Shown: positions 1 to 8,041, counted from the first letter of the stretch. The stretch: DNA of 33,807 bases from Hydrogenobacter sp. (GCA_028276405.1 JAPYWJ010000013.1:1-33807); one strand, 5' to 3'. The notes: generated by a model from the letters alone, not told the origin. Translations and numbers: made by a program.

Positions 1-741
1 ATAGAACCTGTAGGTATAGCTTCCAAAAATCTCGAAGAGTTCATAAGAGTGCAATTGCAGGAGATGTATCCCCAGGACGTTTGGCTTGAAAACAGTGTGA
101 TGGAAGCTATAAAAACAGGCCATGCGGACCCTCAGATAAAAGAGATCATCCCGCGCCTTCGGCTAAAACCCTTAGGAGGTGAGCCTGCCTTTCAGAGAAC
201 AGGAACCGTGGACTTAGTTTTGGAACATGATGGAAAAGACTGGTACATTTTTATTCAGGAGGATTTTATAGATCTTCATATAGAAGAAGACCAGCCAGCT
301 CAAAACGAGGTGCAAAAGGAAAAGCTCAGAAGAGCAAAAAATCTAAGGCTCATATTGGAGATGAGAAGGAGACTACTTAGAGAAATAGGCAAATCCATAG
401 TTCAGAGGCAAGAAGATTTCCTTTTGAGAGGAAAACCTTTAAAGACTCTAACATTGAAAGAAATATCCCAGAATGTGGGTATAAGCATGTCCACAGTTAG
501 TAGATTGGTAAATTCCAAATATGCAAACACACCTGCAGGGATCTACCCTTTAAGATTTTTCTTCGTGAAAGAGAGTAAAAGCGGTATGAGTAAAGAGGAG
601 GTAATGAGAGTCATAAAAGAAGTACTGCAGGAAAATATATCCATAAGTGACAGTAAAGTGGCACTTATGCTAAAAGAAAGAGGCATAGACATAGCAAGAA
701 GAACAGTATCTAAGTATAGAAAACTTCTTGGTTTGAGATGA
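1..741 (+). CDS. rpoN: RNA polymerase sigma-54 factor, C-terminal part (5' end outside window)
   Basis: Sigma-54 directs RNA polymerase to -24/-12 promoters that need an AAA+ activator. The frame is open from base 1 and reads EPVGIASKNLEEFI, which is conserved core-binding sequence, so the GTG at 49 is internal and the true start lies to the left. The visible 246 residues hold the core-binding domain, then a helix-turn-helix region (LKEISQNVGISMSTVSRLV), and at the very end the RpoN box ARRTVSKYR that reads the -24 element. No residue of these motifs is missing. The stop overlaps the next gene by 4 bases (ATGA), so translation of the two is probably coupled. Only the N-terminal activator-interaction region is not visible. 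The assignment is very secure. Confidence 0.96.
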   Translation: MEPVGIASKNLEEFIRVQLQEMYPQDVWLENSVMEAIKTGHADPQIKEIIPRLRLKPLGGEPAFQRTGTVDLVLEHDGKDWYIFIQEDFIDLHIEEDQPAQNEVQKEKLRRAKNLRLILEMRRRLLREIGKSIVQRQEDFLLRGKPLKTLTLKEISQNVGISMSTVSRLVNSKYANTPAGIYPLRFFFVKESKSGMSKEEVMRVIKEVLQENISISDSKVALMLKERGIDIARRTVSKYRKLLGLR

Positions 742-1802
742 AGCTCAAGCAGGTAAAAGAACTTATAAAAAAAAGTGGGCTTGACGCCTTTTTGGTGAGC
801 TCCCCATCTAATGTTTTTTATCTTACTAGTTTTAAGTCAACGCATGCTTACCTTGTAATTACCCCAGATAGTCATCATCTTCTTACTGACGGGAGATATT
901 ACGAGAGGGCAAAAAAGGAACTAACCCATTGGGATGTGAGGCTTATAGAGGGTAGTGCAGTAAAGTATATAAAAAGCTTTCTCAAAGATATGGGCATCAA
1001 AAGGGTAGGCTACGAGAAGGATAGGGTAAGCTGTGAGTTCAGGCAGGCGCTGAAGACAAAAGGCATCAAGTGGATAGGACTTTCTGGATTTCTTTCTTAC
1101 TTTAGAGCCATGAAGACCCCAGAGGAAATAAGTATCATGAAAGAGGGCGTCAAAAAGAGCGACAACATATACAGAAAGCTTTTAGAGTTTATAAAGCCCG
1201 GTATGACAGAGATGGAACTTAGGGCTTTTATAGTTCAGGAGATATTCACAGTAGGTGCAAGCGGAGAGAGTTTTCCTGCTATAGTTGCGTGCGGTGAGCA
1301 TTCTGCAGTTCCTCACTGGGAAACATCCTACAACAAAATAGAAGTGGGTAAAAACCTTCTCATAGATATGGGTTTGATCTGGAAGGGATACTGCACTGAC
1401 TTTACAAGAACCATCTTTATAGGTAAGGCAGACGAGGAGTTTAAAAAGGTATATAACACAGTAAAGGATGCTCATCTTTTTGCTCTTGAAAAGGTAAAAG
1501 TAGGCAACACCTTAGGAGAAGTAGATAAAGCTGCAAGGAAACACATAGAAAAGAAAGGCTATGGAAAGCTTTTTAACCACTCCACAGGACACGGTGTAGG
1601 TATTGACATACACGAGTATCCAAGGGTCTACTATAAAGGAAAAGACAGCAGAAAACTTATAGAGGAAGGTATGGTTTTTACCGTAGAACCGGGTATATAT
1701 GTACCGGGAAAGTTTGGTGTAAGACTTGAAAACATAGTAGCTGTTGAAAAAGGTACTGGTCAGCCACTTTCAGAAATAAACCTTGACTTAATAGAGCTAT
1801 AA
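738..1802 (+). CDS. pepQ: M24 family metallopeptidase (Xaa-Pro aminopeptidase/dipeptidase type)
   Basis: This 354-residue protein has a creatinase-like N-terminal domain (about 1-125) and a pita-bread metallopeptidase domain (about 130-350). All five metal ligands are visible: Asp210 (LLIDMG), Asp221 (CTDFTRTI), His285 (STGHGVG), Glu317 (TVEPGIY) and Glu331 (RLENIV). The family removes N-terminal residues preceding proline or splits X-Pro dipeptides in the cytoplasm with two Mn or Co ions. The start is the ATG overlapping the rpoN stop as ATGA. The gene's last codons contain the promoter of the tRNA pair that follows. Whether it acts as an aminopeptidase (PepP) or a dipeptidase (PepQ) cannot be decided from sequence; the symbol is a best guess. 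Confidence 0.9.
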   Translation: MKLKQVKELIKKSGLDAFLVSSPSNVFYLTSFKSTHAYLVITPDSHHLLTDGRYYERAKKELTHWDVRLIEGSAVKYIKSFLKDMGIKRVGYEKDRVSCEFRQALKTKGIKWIGLSGFLSYFRAMKTPEEISIMKEGVKKSDNIYRKLLEFIKPGMTEMELRAFIVQEIFTVGASGESFPAIVACGEHSAVPHWETSYNKIEVGKNLLIDMGLIWKGYCTDFTRTIFIGKADEEFKKVYNTVKDAHLFALEKVKVGNTLGEVDKAARKHIEKKGYGKLFNHSTGHGVGIDIHEYPRVYYKGKDSRKLIEEGMVFTVEPGIYVPGKFGVRLENIVAVEKGTGQPLSEINLDLIEL

Positions 1803-1811
1803 ACCTATAAT
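1783..1811 (+). promoter_or_regulatory. Sigma-70-type promoter of the tRNA-fMet/tRNA-Ser unit
   Basis: TTGACT (1783-1788) and TATAAT (1806-1811) are separated by exactly 17 bases, a near-consensus housekeeping promoter. The expected start is near 1818, about 8 bases before the mature tRNA-fMet. The -35 box and most of the spacer lie within the last codons of the upstream peptidase gene. Confidence 0.8.
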
Positions 1812-1825
1812 AATTTAAGACATTA

Positions 1826-1899
<74 letters not shown>

Positions 1900-1913
1900 C
1901 TTGATAAAGCGCA

Positions 1914-2003
1914 GGAGAGGTGGCCGAGAGGTCGAAGGCGGCTCCCTGCTAAGGAGTTGTAGGGTTAAAAGCCCTACCGCGGGTTCGAATCCCGCCCTCT
2001 CCG
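1914..2003 (+). tRNA. tRNA-Ser (GCT)
   Basis: The acceptor is GGAGAGG pairing with CCTCTCC, followed by discriminator G2003. The anticodon loop CTGCTAA gives anticodon GCT, which reads AGC/AGU serine codons. A long variable arm (stem GTAGGG/CCCTAC, AAAA-type loop) marks a class II tRNA. The T arm is GCGGG-TTCGAAT-CCCGC. CCA is not encoded. The carA start codon lies only 12 bases past the 3' end, so 3' maturation would release carA mRNA with almost no leader. Confidence 0.97.
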
Positions 2004-2015
2004 TTGGGAAAAGCT

Positions 2016-3131
2016 ATGAAAAGAGCGATTCTTGCCCTTGAAGACGGGACATACTTTGTAGGATATTCCTTCGGTGCGGAAGGAGAAGCAGAAGGGGAAG
2101 TAGTTTTCAACACATCCATGACTGGGTATCAAGAGATACTCACAGACCCATCTTACAAAGGTCAGATAGTAGTCATGACCTACACACAGATGGGCAACTG
2201 TGGAGTAAACGATGAGGATGTGGAATCCGGAAGAGTTCAGGTAAACGGTTTTGTGATAAAAGAACTTTCCACATTTTACAGCAATTGGAGAGCTAAAAAG
2301 AGCCTTGATGAGTACCTAAAAGAGAACGGTGTAGTAGGAATTCAAGGCATAGACACAAGGGCTCTTGTTAAAAGGATCAGGGAAAAGGGTGTTGTAAGAG
2401 GTGTAATATCCACAAAAGAAGAGGACCCAAGAAGGTTAGTGCATAAAGCAAGAAACCTTAAAGACATCTCAGAGCAGGACCTGGTGGAACAAGTAGCCAC
2501 AAAGGAAGTTTATTACTGGAACGAAGGAGATTGGAACCTTTATAAAGGCTATACAAGAGGGGACTCAGAGAAACCCATTATAGCGGTGGTAGATTTTGGC
2601 ATAAAGCGAAATATACTCCGAAGGCTTGTGAGCGAAGGTGCAAGGCTTGTGGTTCTCCCCCCCTATTGTGCCCGTGAGCTTATAAAAGAAATAGACCCAG
2701 ACGCTATACTCCTTAGCAACGGTCCTGGGGACCCTGTAAAGGTACTGGACGGCATAAGGATAGTAAGGGAGTTTATGGAGGAAAAACCCATAATGGGTAT
2801 ATGTCTTGGACACCAGATAATAGGGATTGCCCTGGGGGGTAAGACATACAAGCTCAAGTTTGGACATCACGGAGGAAACCATCCCGTAAAAGACCTAAGG
2901 GACGGGCACATAGAGATAACTGCCCAAAATCACAACTTCGCGGTTGACCCAGAAAGCCTAAAAGATGTAGAGATCACCCATATAAACCTGTTGGACAATA
3001 CCTTGGAAGGTTTCAGACATAAGTATTTACCCATATACTGCGTTCAGTATCACCCAGAAGCTTCGCCAGGACCCCACGATGCAAAGAACATTTTCAAGGA
3101 ATTCATCCAGCTATGTTATGCGAGAGCTTAA
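2016..3131 (+). CDS. carA: Carbamoyl-phosphate synthase, small (glutaminase) subunit
   Basis: CarA hydrolyses glutamine and channels ammonia to CarB to make carbamoyl phosphate for arginine and pyrimidine synthesis. The 371-residue protein has the N-terminal CarA domain (about 1-150) and a class I glutamine amidotransferase domain (about 188-365). The triad is visible: Cys263 in GICLGHQ, with His346 and Glu348 in YHPEAS. The start chosen is ATG 2016, which gives the family's usual MKRAILALEDG opening. An in-frame TTG at 2004 touches the tRNA and would add four atypical residues. No carB is in the window, but argF and argB lie downstream. Expression probably depends on read-through from the tRNA promoter. 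The 3' end overlaps the next gene by 14 bases. Confidence 0.96.
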   Translation: MKRAILALEDGTYFVGYSFGAEGEAEGEVVFNTSMTGYQEILTDPSYKGQIVVMTYTQMGNCGVNDEDVESGRVQVNGFVIKELSTFYSNWRAKKSLDEYLKENGVVGIQGIDTRALVKRIREKGVVRGVISTKEEDPRRLVHKARNLKDISEQDLVEQVATKEVYYWNEGDWNLYKGYTRGDSEKPIIAVVDFGIKRNILRRLVSEGARLVVLPPYCARELIKEIDPDAILLSNGPGDPVKVLDGIRIVREFMEEKPIMGICLGHQIIGIALGGKTYKLKFGHHGGNHPVKDLRDGHIEITAQNHNFAVDPESLKDVEITHINLLDNTLEGFRHKYLPIYCVQYHPEASPGPHDAKNIFKEFIQLCYARA

Positions 3132-4830
3132 GAAGGAAAACTCAAAGATATTATTCCTATCTTTATTAGTTTTTTTGGGCTTTTTTGTGCTTTTTCTAAG
3201 GATAGCTTACATTCAGCTCATAGGAAGGACAGAATATGTAAGAAGGATCGCTGAGAGATTTCCAAAGGTTGCGCTCGTAGACATACCTACATACAGAGGT
3301 TCAATAAAAGACAGAAATGGTAACGACCTTGCTATAAGCATTCCCACTATCTCTGTGTATGCCTTTCCCAAGTATGTCCAAAATAAAGAGGAACTTGCCA
3401 GCAGGCTTTCTGCTCCAACAGGTGTGCCCGAAAGGAAGATCTTAGAGCAGTTAAATTCAGGAAAAAAATTTGTATGGCTTGTCAGAAAAGTGGATAAGAG
3501 TCTTCTGCCTTACATAAGGGGCGTCATAAAAGATACGGACAATTCTAAGTATGTGGGTGTTCAGGAAGATTTTAAAAGGTTTTATCCACACGGCTCTTTA
3601 GCAAGCAATCTCATAGGTTTTTCTGGGGATGACGGTACAGGTCTTGAAGGGCTTGAGTACATGCTAAACGACCTTCTAAGTAAGAAAGGGCAGAAGATAC
3701 CCTTCCTTTTCTCTCCAGAAGGTAGGCTAGCTTTGGAGCCTTACTCTTATGCAGAAGCTCTCAGGTCAAAAACAGTCTACACTACCATAGATTTGGGGGT
3801 TCAAAGCATACTTGAAGATATAAGAGATAAGATAGTGAAAGATTGGAAGCCCAGGAAAGTTGCCATACTTATCATGAATGTCAAAAGTGGGGATATTTTA
3901 GGCATGACCACTTATCCGTACTATGACCCTAACAACTACAGCAAGTACAAACCTTGGGAAAGGAGGAACTTTGTAATTACGGACCTCTTTGAACTGGGAT
4001 CTGTGATGAAACCCTTCTTCTTAGGTATGGTTTTGGATAGAGGCTACATATCTGAGAACTACACTGTAGATGGTGAGCACGGAAAAACTGAGGTTTACGG
4101 TAGGATAGTAAGGGATGTGCATCCCTACGGTAGGCTCACCTTAGATCAGGTGCTTATAAAGTCTTCTAATGTGGGAACTGTTAAGATAGCTAAATTCCTT
4201 TCAAGGAGGGATGTGGAGGAGCTTATGCAGAAGATACATTTCAAAGACAGCTTTGGAATACTTCCGGGAGAAACAAAACCAAGGCTACCAGACTACAGAT
4301 ATCCCTCAAACATACTTTATTCAAGTATAGGACAAGGTTTGTCTGTGAACTTGTTAAACTTGTGTGCTGCTTTTTCTTTTCTTGCTACTGGTTACATGCC
4401 AAAGCCTAAAATAATCCTTTACACTCAGGACGAAGAAGGAAAAAAAATTTACCAAGAGGACCGGATCCTAAGGCAGGGACTTTTTTCACCGAGAGTTATG
4501 AATTGGCTACACAAAAACCTGATAAAAGTAGTGGAAGAAGGTACAGCTAAGTTGGCAAGGTCCAACTACTTTACTATAGCTGGCAAGACGGGCACTTCCC
4601 AGAAATTTGATTTTAGAGCGGGTAAGTACTCAAGGGATAAGGTAGTAGCCTACTTTGTAGGCTACTTTCCGGCAACGGACCCAAAATTCGTAGCCGGCAT
4701 ATCTGTCGATGAACCAAAGGGGTTAGCATACGGAGGCACAGCTGCAGCACCATATTTTAAAGAGATGGTGGAGAGAATATCCGCTTACTACAGACTAAAA
4801 CCCGATAAGCTTGGCAATGGCACGCCTTGA
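3118..4830 (+). CDS. ftsI: Class B penicillin-binding protein, peptidoglycan D,D-transpeptidase (FtsI/PBP2 type)
   Basis: This is a monofunctional transpeptidase that cross-links peptidoglycan. It has a short cytoplasmic N-terminus, one membrane anchor (about 10-32), a PBP dimer domain (about 50-200) and a C-terminal transpeptidase domain. The three active-site motifs are present: Ser295-x-x-Lys298 (SVMK), Ser349-Ser-Asn351 (SSN) and Lys490-Thr-Gly-Thr (KTGT). No PASTA repeats follow; the protein ends about 80 residues after KTGT, at 570 aa. ATG 3118 is preferred over an upstream ATG at 3079 deep in carA, because it begins just before the anchor. It overlaps carA by 14 bases, and its 3' end overlaps the convergent bioD by 36 bases. 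There are no mraW/ftsL/mur neighbours, so FtsI versus PBP2 rests on sequence alone. Confidence 0.88.
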   Translation: MRELKKENSKILFLSLLVFLGFFVLFLRIAYIQLIGRTEYVRRIAERFPKVALVDIPTYRGSIKDRNGNDLAISIPTISVYAFPKYVQNKEELASRLSAPTGVPERKILEQLNSGKKFVWLVRKVDKSLLPYIRGVIKDTDNSKYVGVQEDFKRFYPHGSLASNLIGFSGDDGTGLEGLEYMLNDLLSKKGQKIPFLFSPEGRLALEPYSYAEALRSKTVYTTIDLGVQSILEDIRDKIVKDWKPRKVAILIMNVKSGDILGMTTYPYYDPNNYSKYKPWERRNFVITDLFELGSVMKPFFLGMVLDRGYISENYTVDGEHGKTEVYGRIVRDVHPYGRLTLDQVLIKSSNVGTVKIAKFLSRRDVEELMQKIHFKDSFGILPGETKPRLPDYRYPSNILYSSIGQGLSVNLLNLCAAFSFLATGYMPKPKIILYTQDEEGKKIYQEDRILRQGLFSPRVMNWLHKNLIKVVEEGTAKLARSNYFTIAGKTGTSQKFDFRAGKYSRDKVVAYFVGYFPATDPKFVAGISVDEPKGLAYGGTAAAPYFKEMVERISAYYRLKPDKLGNGTP

Positions 4831-5448
4831 GTCTGCAGGCAGGAGTAAACCGTCTATCTTAGGAAGCTCCAAAGGTTTAATACCTGTGAGCTCTTGCACT
4901 ATCCTTGCGTTGGTCCTTTCCGATACATCTTTACCCTCAAACCCGTTCATCACTATACCCAGAAGCTTGAGACCCATGCTTTTTGCGTAAAAGTAAGTCA
5001 AAAAGGTATGGTTTATAGTTCCCAAGCCAGCCCTTGCTACTATTAAGATGGGTAAACCCCAGTCTTTAGAAAGCCTTGCATAGTCATAATCTTTCTTGAT
5101 GGGCACTGCAATGCCCCCTGCTCCTTCTACTATGACAAACTCGTACTTTTTTAGCATGCTCTCAAAGTGATGCTTTAGTTTCTCTAAGGAAAAATCCTTG
5201 CCTTCCTCTAAAATACCCGCATAAGGCGATAAAGGAAGAGAAAAAACAACAGGTACAGCTTCCTTTATGTCCTGCTCAGTTATGCTAATAAGCAGGCTTC
5301 CATCCGCAGGAAGGTCTTTTACATCTGTCTCCACAGGCTTTAAGTAGCCTACTTTTATACCAGCTTCCTTTAGACTGTAAGCTAAGTTGTAAGCCACAAA
5401 GGTTTTACCTACGCCTGTATCTGTAGCTGTGATAAGCACGGCTCTCAT
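4795..5448 (-). CDS. bioD: Dethiobiotin synthetase
   Basis: BioD closes the ureido ring of dethiobiotin from 7,8-diaminopelargonate, CO2 and ATP, the penultimate biotin step. The 217-residue protein shows the P-loop TATDTGVGKT (residues 7-16), the substrate/metal region YLKPVETD, and VEGAGGIAVPI, all characteristic of BioD. A clear ribosome-binding site (GGGAGGT) precedes the ATG. It stands alone, with no bioA, bioB or bioF nearby, and is divergent from a TetR-family gene across a 79-base gap. Its last 36 bases overlap the end of the penicillin-binding protein on the other strand. Confidence 0.93.
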   Translation of the reverse strand: MRAVLITATDTGVGKTFVAYNLAYSLKEAGIKVGYLKPVETDVKDLPADGSLLISITEQDIKEAVPVVFSLPLSPYAGILEEGKDFSLEKLKHHFESMLKKYEFVIVEGAGGIAVPIKKDYDYARLSKDWGLPILIVARAGLGTINHTFLTYFYAKSMGLKLLGIVMNGFEGKDVSERTNARIVQELTGIKPLELPKIDGLLLPADSRRAIAKLIGF

Positions 5449-5476
5449 AAGCTCAACCTCCCGACAAGCTTTTCCC

Positions 5477-5507
5477 AGTAATGCTAAAAGAAAAGTGAGT
5501 CATTACT
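5477..5507. promoter_or_regulatory. Inverted repeat in bioD/tetR intergenic region (possible operator)
   Basis: AGTAATG (5477-5483) and CATTACT (5501-5507) form a perfect 7-base inverted repeat with a 17-base spacer, lying just upstream of the TATAAT box of the TetR gene. The half-site centres are about 24 bases apart, so both fall on the same face of the helix. It is a reasonable candidate for autoregulation by the adjacent TetR protein, but this is inference. Confidence 0.4.
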
Positions 5508-5513
5508 ATCTGT

Positions 5514-5521
5514 ATTATAAT
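5514..5521 (+). promoter_or_regulatory. -10 box of the TetR gene, six bases from its ATG
   Basis: ATTATAAT contains TATAAT (5516-5521), and the ATG follows at 5528. Transcription would start at or within a base or two of the start codon, and no Shine-Dalgarno sequence is present. No convincing -35 box is seen. The octamer is self-complementary, so it could also act towards bioD. Confidence 0.5.
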
Positions 5522-5527
5522 AAAAAC

Positions 5528-6085
5528 ATGGGAGTAAAAAGGAAGGACACCAAAAAAAGAATTCTGGAATCTGCGCTTAAGCTTTTTTCCGAGAAGGGCA
5601 TAAGGGAGACCACTATAAAGGATATAGCTAAAGATGTAGGCATAACGGAAGGAGCTATATACAGACATTTTGTGAGTAAGGACGAGATAGTTAAAGGACT
5701 TTTTGGCATGTATTCGGAAGAGTTTTATAACAGGCTCATGTCTGCCTTTGAGGAAAGAACATACAAGGATAAGTTTTATAAGGTGGTTGAGGAATTCCTT
5801 AATTTTTGTTTTGAAAACCCTGAAGCTTTTAAGTACCTTGACCTTTTTCATTACCTTAGGGCAGAAGAAGTAAAAGAGTTTGTAAGACTACCAAAAGATG
5901 CTGTGCTTAAACTTTTGGAAGAGGGAAAGGGAATTATAAAGGTCAGGACAGAACTTGCGCTTGCTATGTTTGTTGGCACTCTTGAAAGGCTATTCTTACT
6001 CACTCAAGCGGGTGTTATCGAAAAAGAGGAAAGTATAAAGAAGGAAATTGCTGACCTTCTGTGGAAGGCTCTTACTTCCCTATAA
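5528..6085 (+). CDS. TetR/AcrR family transcriptional regulator
   Basis: This 185-residue protein has the TetR N-terminal DNA-binding domain (about 5-50): KKRILESALKLFSEKG, then TIKDIAKDVG and the recognition helix segment EGAIYRHFVSKDEI. The remaining helical part is the ligand-binding/dimerisation domain and is not diagnostic of a ligand. The start is the ATG at 5528; upstream in-frame codons would overlap bioD and lack family sequence. It is divergent from bioD, and the gap holds an inverted repeat suggesting autoregulation. It does not resemble a known biotin regulator, so any link to bioD is positional only. Its last 14 bases overlap the convergent encapsulin gene. Confidence 0.9.
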   Translation: MGVKRKDTKKRILESALKLFSEKGIRETTIKDIAKDVGITEGAIYRHFVSKDEIVKGLFGMYSEEFYNRLMSAFEERTYKDKFYKVVEEFLNFCFENPEAFKYLDLFHYLRAEEVKEFVRLPKDAVLKLLEEGKGIIKVRTELALAMFVGTLERLFLLTQAGVIEKEESIKKEIADLLWKALTSL

Positions 6086-6917
6086 CTAACACAGCACCAG
6101 GTCGCTTTATCCTTGGAACCAAGACCTCCATAACCCTGAATTGATGCACCATATTGCTGCTTTCCACATAAGCTAAGCTTATATCAGCTCCAATAACTAT
6201 GTCCATGTTCTGAGGACCAGCAGAAACAAGTATAGCCTTCCCTTCTGGCACTATGGGTGTGTAGAATATGTCTGCTACTACCTTTTTAATCTGTTCAAGC
6301 TCTAAGAGCCCAGTGTTATGGTAAACCCTGTTTAGCTGAAAGTACTGCTTAGGATTCAAAACCATGTAGTAGGGTCCAAAAAATCCCATTTCGGAAAGCT
6401 TAGCTATGCCCAAAGATACATCGTTAAAAGCATTGCCAACCACTTCCCAATCGCTCATGGACATAGTTTGTCTACCTTCTACTGTTAAAAGTCCTTCTAT
6501 ACCAAGCTTTTTGTTTCCGTGAAGTATAAGAGTGTCTTCTGCTACAGCGGTGGCAAAAGCTGCAGCTGATGCTGAAGATGTATCTATAGGAAGATTAAAC
6601 TGTCTCCAATACTCAAGATCGCGCCAGCTTATGTTAAAGGGCTTGTATATGGTAGGAAGCACTATATGTTTTCTTATGCCTGTTCTGACAGGCTGACAAA
6701 CTTCGCTTTCCTCGCCGGGTCTTACCTCACAGCTACCAGGTTCCACTCCTAAAAATACATCGTAGGATATTACCTGATGTCCTAAACCTAAGGGTCCTAC
6801 GACACTTATAAACCTTCTGCACACTAAAGATCTTTTAGCTACATCCATTATTGCACTTTCTAAGGTATTCCACTCTTCTTCTGTGAGAGGTGATACGCTC
6901 CTTCCAAAGAAGTCCAT
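6072..6917 (-). CDS. Encapsulin nanocompartment shell protein (family 1, linocin/CFP29-like)
   Basis: Encapsulins share the HK97 phage-capsid fold and self-assemble into hollow icosahedral shells that hold enzymes. The N-terminus MDFFGRSVSPLTEEEW matches the family 1 opening (T. maritima MEFLKRSFAPLTEKQW). Further family blocks are the helix before EDTLILHGNKKLGIEGLL, GPYYMVLNPKQYF, and the C-terminal FRVMEVLVPRI segment. The length is 281 residues, slightly longer than the T. maritima shell. Extra Cys63 and Cys74 flank the predicted E-loop. The start is ATG 6917, which has a strong AGGAGGT site; an upstream ATG at 6947 lies inside the preceding gene. It is the last gene of a tandem set, 4 bases after the flavoprotein gene. 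No ferritin-like, peroxidase or hemerythrin cargo gene is adjacent, so the cargo is unknown. Confidence 0.9.
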   Translation of the reverse strand: MDFFGRSVSPLTEEEWNTLESAIMDVAKRSLVCRRFISVVGPLGLGHQVISYDVFLGVEPGSCEVRPGEESEVCQPVRTGIRKHIVLPTIYKPFNISWRDLEYWRQFNLPIDTSSASAAAFATAVAEDTLILHGNKKLGIEGLLTVEGRQTMSMSDWEVVGNAFNDVSLGIAKLSEMGFFGPYYMVLNPKQYFQLNRVYHNTGLLELEQIKKVVADIFYTPIVPEGKAILVSAGPQNMDIVIGADISLAYVESSNMVHQFRVMEVLVPRIKRPGAVLVIGK

Positions 6918-6921
6918 ATTT

Positions 6922-8025
6922 TTACCTCCACACATAATTATAAGCAAACTCTTTAAGAAAATCCAGCCAGCCTTTTAAGAAAAGCTCTTTGTAGCTCATA
7001 TTTCCCTTAAGAAGTCCATAATAAGTTCTAAGTGCTCCTTTTTTAGCCATTCTGTAAGCTACTTTTTGGAATCTGTAGCCAAGGCGTGCTATCTTTCCTG
7101 CATAGACAAGCTCTGAAACTAAATCTTTTAAAAGTGTTTTGTAATTTCCCGTTGGGTGGGAAGGAGAAAGGACTAAAGCATCAACCGCAACTTTACCGCT
7201 CCAAAACGCGTAGTATATACCTTCTCCTAATAAAGGATCTGTAAGGTTTGCTGCATCTCCAGTTAAAAGTATGCGCTCTTTTCCGTAAAAGACATCTTCA
7301 TTACTTTCTGCATAAGGTATGTACCAACCATATATTTTTGTTATGTTTTTAATTCCTCTTTTTTCTGCGTAATCTTTCAAAGTTTTGGTAAGTTCATAAT
7401 CACCGTTGCAAGCTATTCCTACACTGAGATTATTGCCCTTAGGAAATATCCAAGCGTAACCTCTTTTTACTATACCTATGTCTATTAAAACCTTGTGGAA
7501 AAGAGCACCTTCTGTAAAAAACTCTAATGCTTTAAAAAACTTCTTTTTCTTGTAACCCAAGAGGGTAGCAACTTTTGAATAAAATCCATCTGACCCTACC
7601 AAGTGATCCGCGTAAAAAACCCCTTTGGAAGTGCTTATCCTGTACCTTGCGCCCTCTTTCTCCAAATAAAAAAACTCACACTCTTGTAGAAGATGTGCAC
7701 CTTCTTGCTGTGCTTTTTCCAAAAGGAAGGTGTCAAACTCTACTCTGTCTATGATGTAAGCGATGGGTTCTTCTGCAGGAACTTCAAAGCTCTCAGTTCC
7801 TGCGTATCCCAGCACACCTGAGCTTATCCTGTTGAGCACCAGCTTCTCCCAGCCGGCAGGAAGATAAGGAGAAATTCTTCCAGATATGCATCCTGCACAG
7901 AGCTTAAAGCGTGGCACTTTTTTCTTTTCAAGAATAAGAACCTTGAGACCCCTTTTGGAAGCATGAAAAGCGGTGGAAGACCCCGCAGGTCCTCCACCTA
8001 CCACCACCAAGTCATAAAAGTTCAT
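6922..8025 (-). CDS. Geranylgeranyl reductase-family FAD-dependent oxidoreductase
   Basis: The 367-residue flavoprotein opens with the FAD-binding Rossmann motif VVVGGGPAGSS (about 8-18) and ILEKK. It has the family's substrate-pocket signature KLCAGCISGRI (about 41-51) and the second FAD motif LTGDAANLTDPLLGEGI. This family (COG0644) reduces isoprenoid double bonds in quinones, lipids or chlorophyll side chains; the substrate here is not readable. There is no signal peptide, so it is cytoplasmic or membrane-peripheral. The ATG has no Shine-Dalgarno sequence, and a TAAAAT box lies six bases upstream, so it may be separately transcribed as well as co-transcribed with the cytochrome c gene 16 bases before. 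It sits directly before encapsulin, making it a positional cargo candidate, although its C-terminus shows no known cargo peptide. Confidence 0.85.
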   Translation of the reverse strand: MNFYDLVVVGGGPAGSSTAFHASKRGLKVLILEKKKVPRFKLCAGCISGRISPYLPAGWEKLVLNRISSGVLGYAGTESFEVPAEEPIAYIIDRVEFDTFLLEKAQQEGAHLLQECEFFYLEKEGARYRISTSKGVFYADHLVGSDGFYSKVATLLGYKKKKFFKALEFFTEGALFHKVLIDIGIVKRGYAWIFPKGNNLSVGIACNGDYELTKTLKDYAEKRGIKNITKIYGWYIPYAESNEDVFYGKERILLTGDAANLTDPLLGEGIYYAFWSGKVAVDALVLSPSHPTGNYKTLLKDLVSELVYAGKIARLGYRFQKVAYRMAKKGALRTYYGLLKGNMSYKELFLKGWLDFLKEFAYNYVWR

Positions 8026-8031
8026 AAAGAT

Positions 8032-8037
8032 ATTTTA
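8032..8037 (-). promoter_or_regulatory. Possible internal -10 box before the flavoprotein gene
   Basis: On the minus strand TAAAAT ends six bases before the ATG at 8025, and the gene lacks a Shine-Dalgarno sequence. The spacing matches that at the TetR gene. No -35 box is evident, so this is tentative. Confidence 0.3.
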
Positions 8038-8041
8038 TTCG

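Noticed and set aside
49-741. GTG at 49 as a start for a short sigma-54-like protein
   Set aside because: The same frame is open back to base 1 and already encodes conserved RpoN core-binding sequence, so the gene is cut by the window edge rather than starting here.
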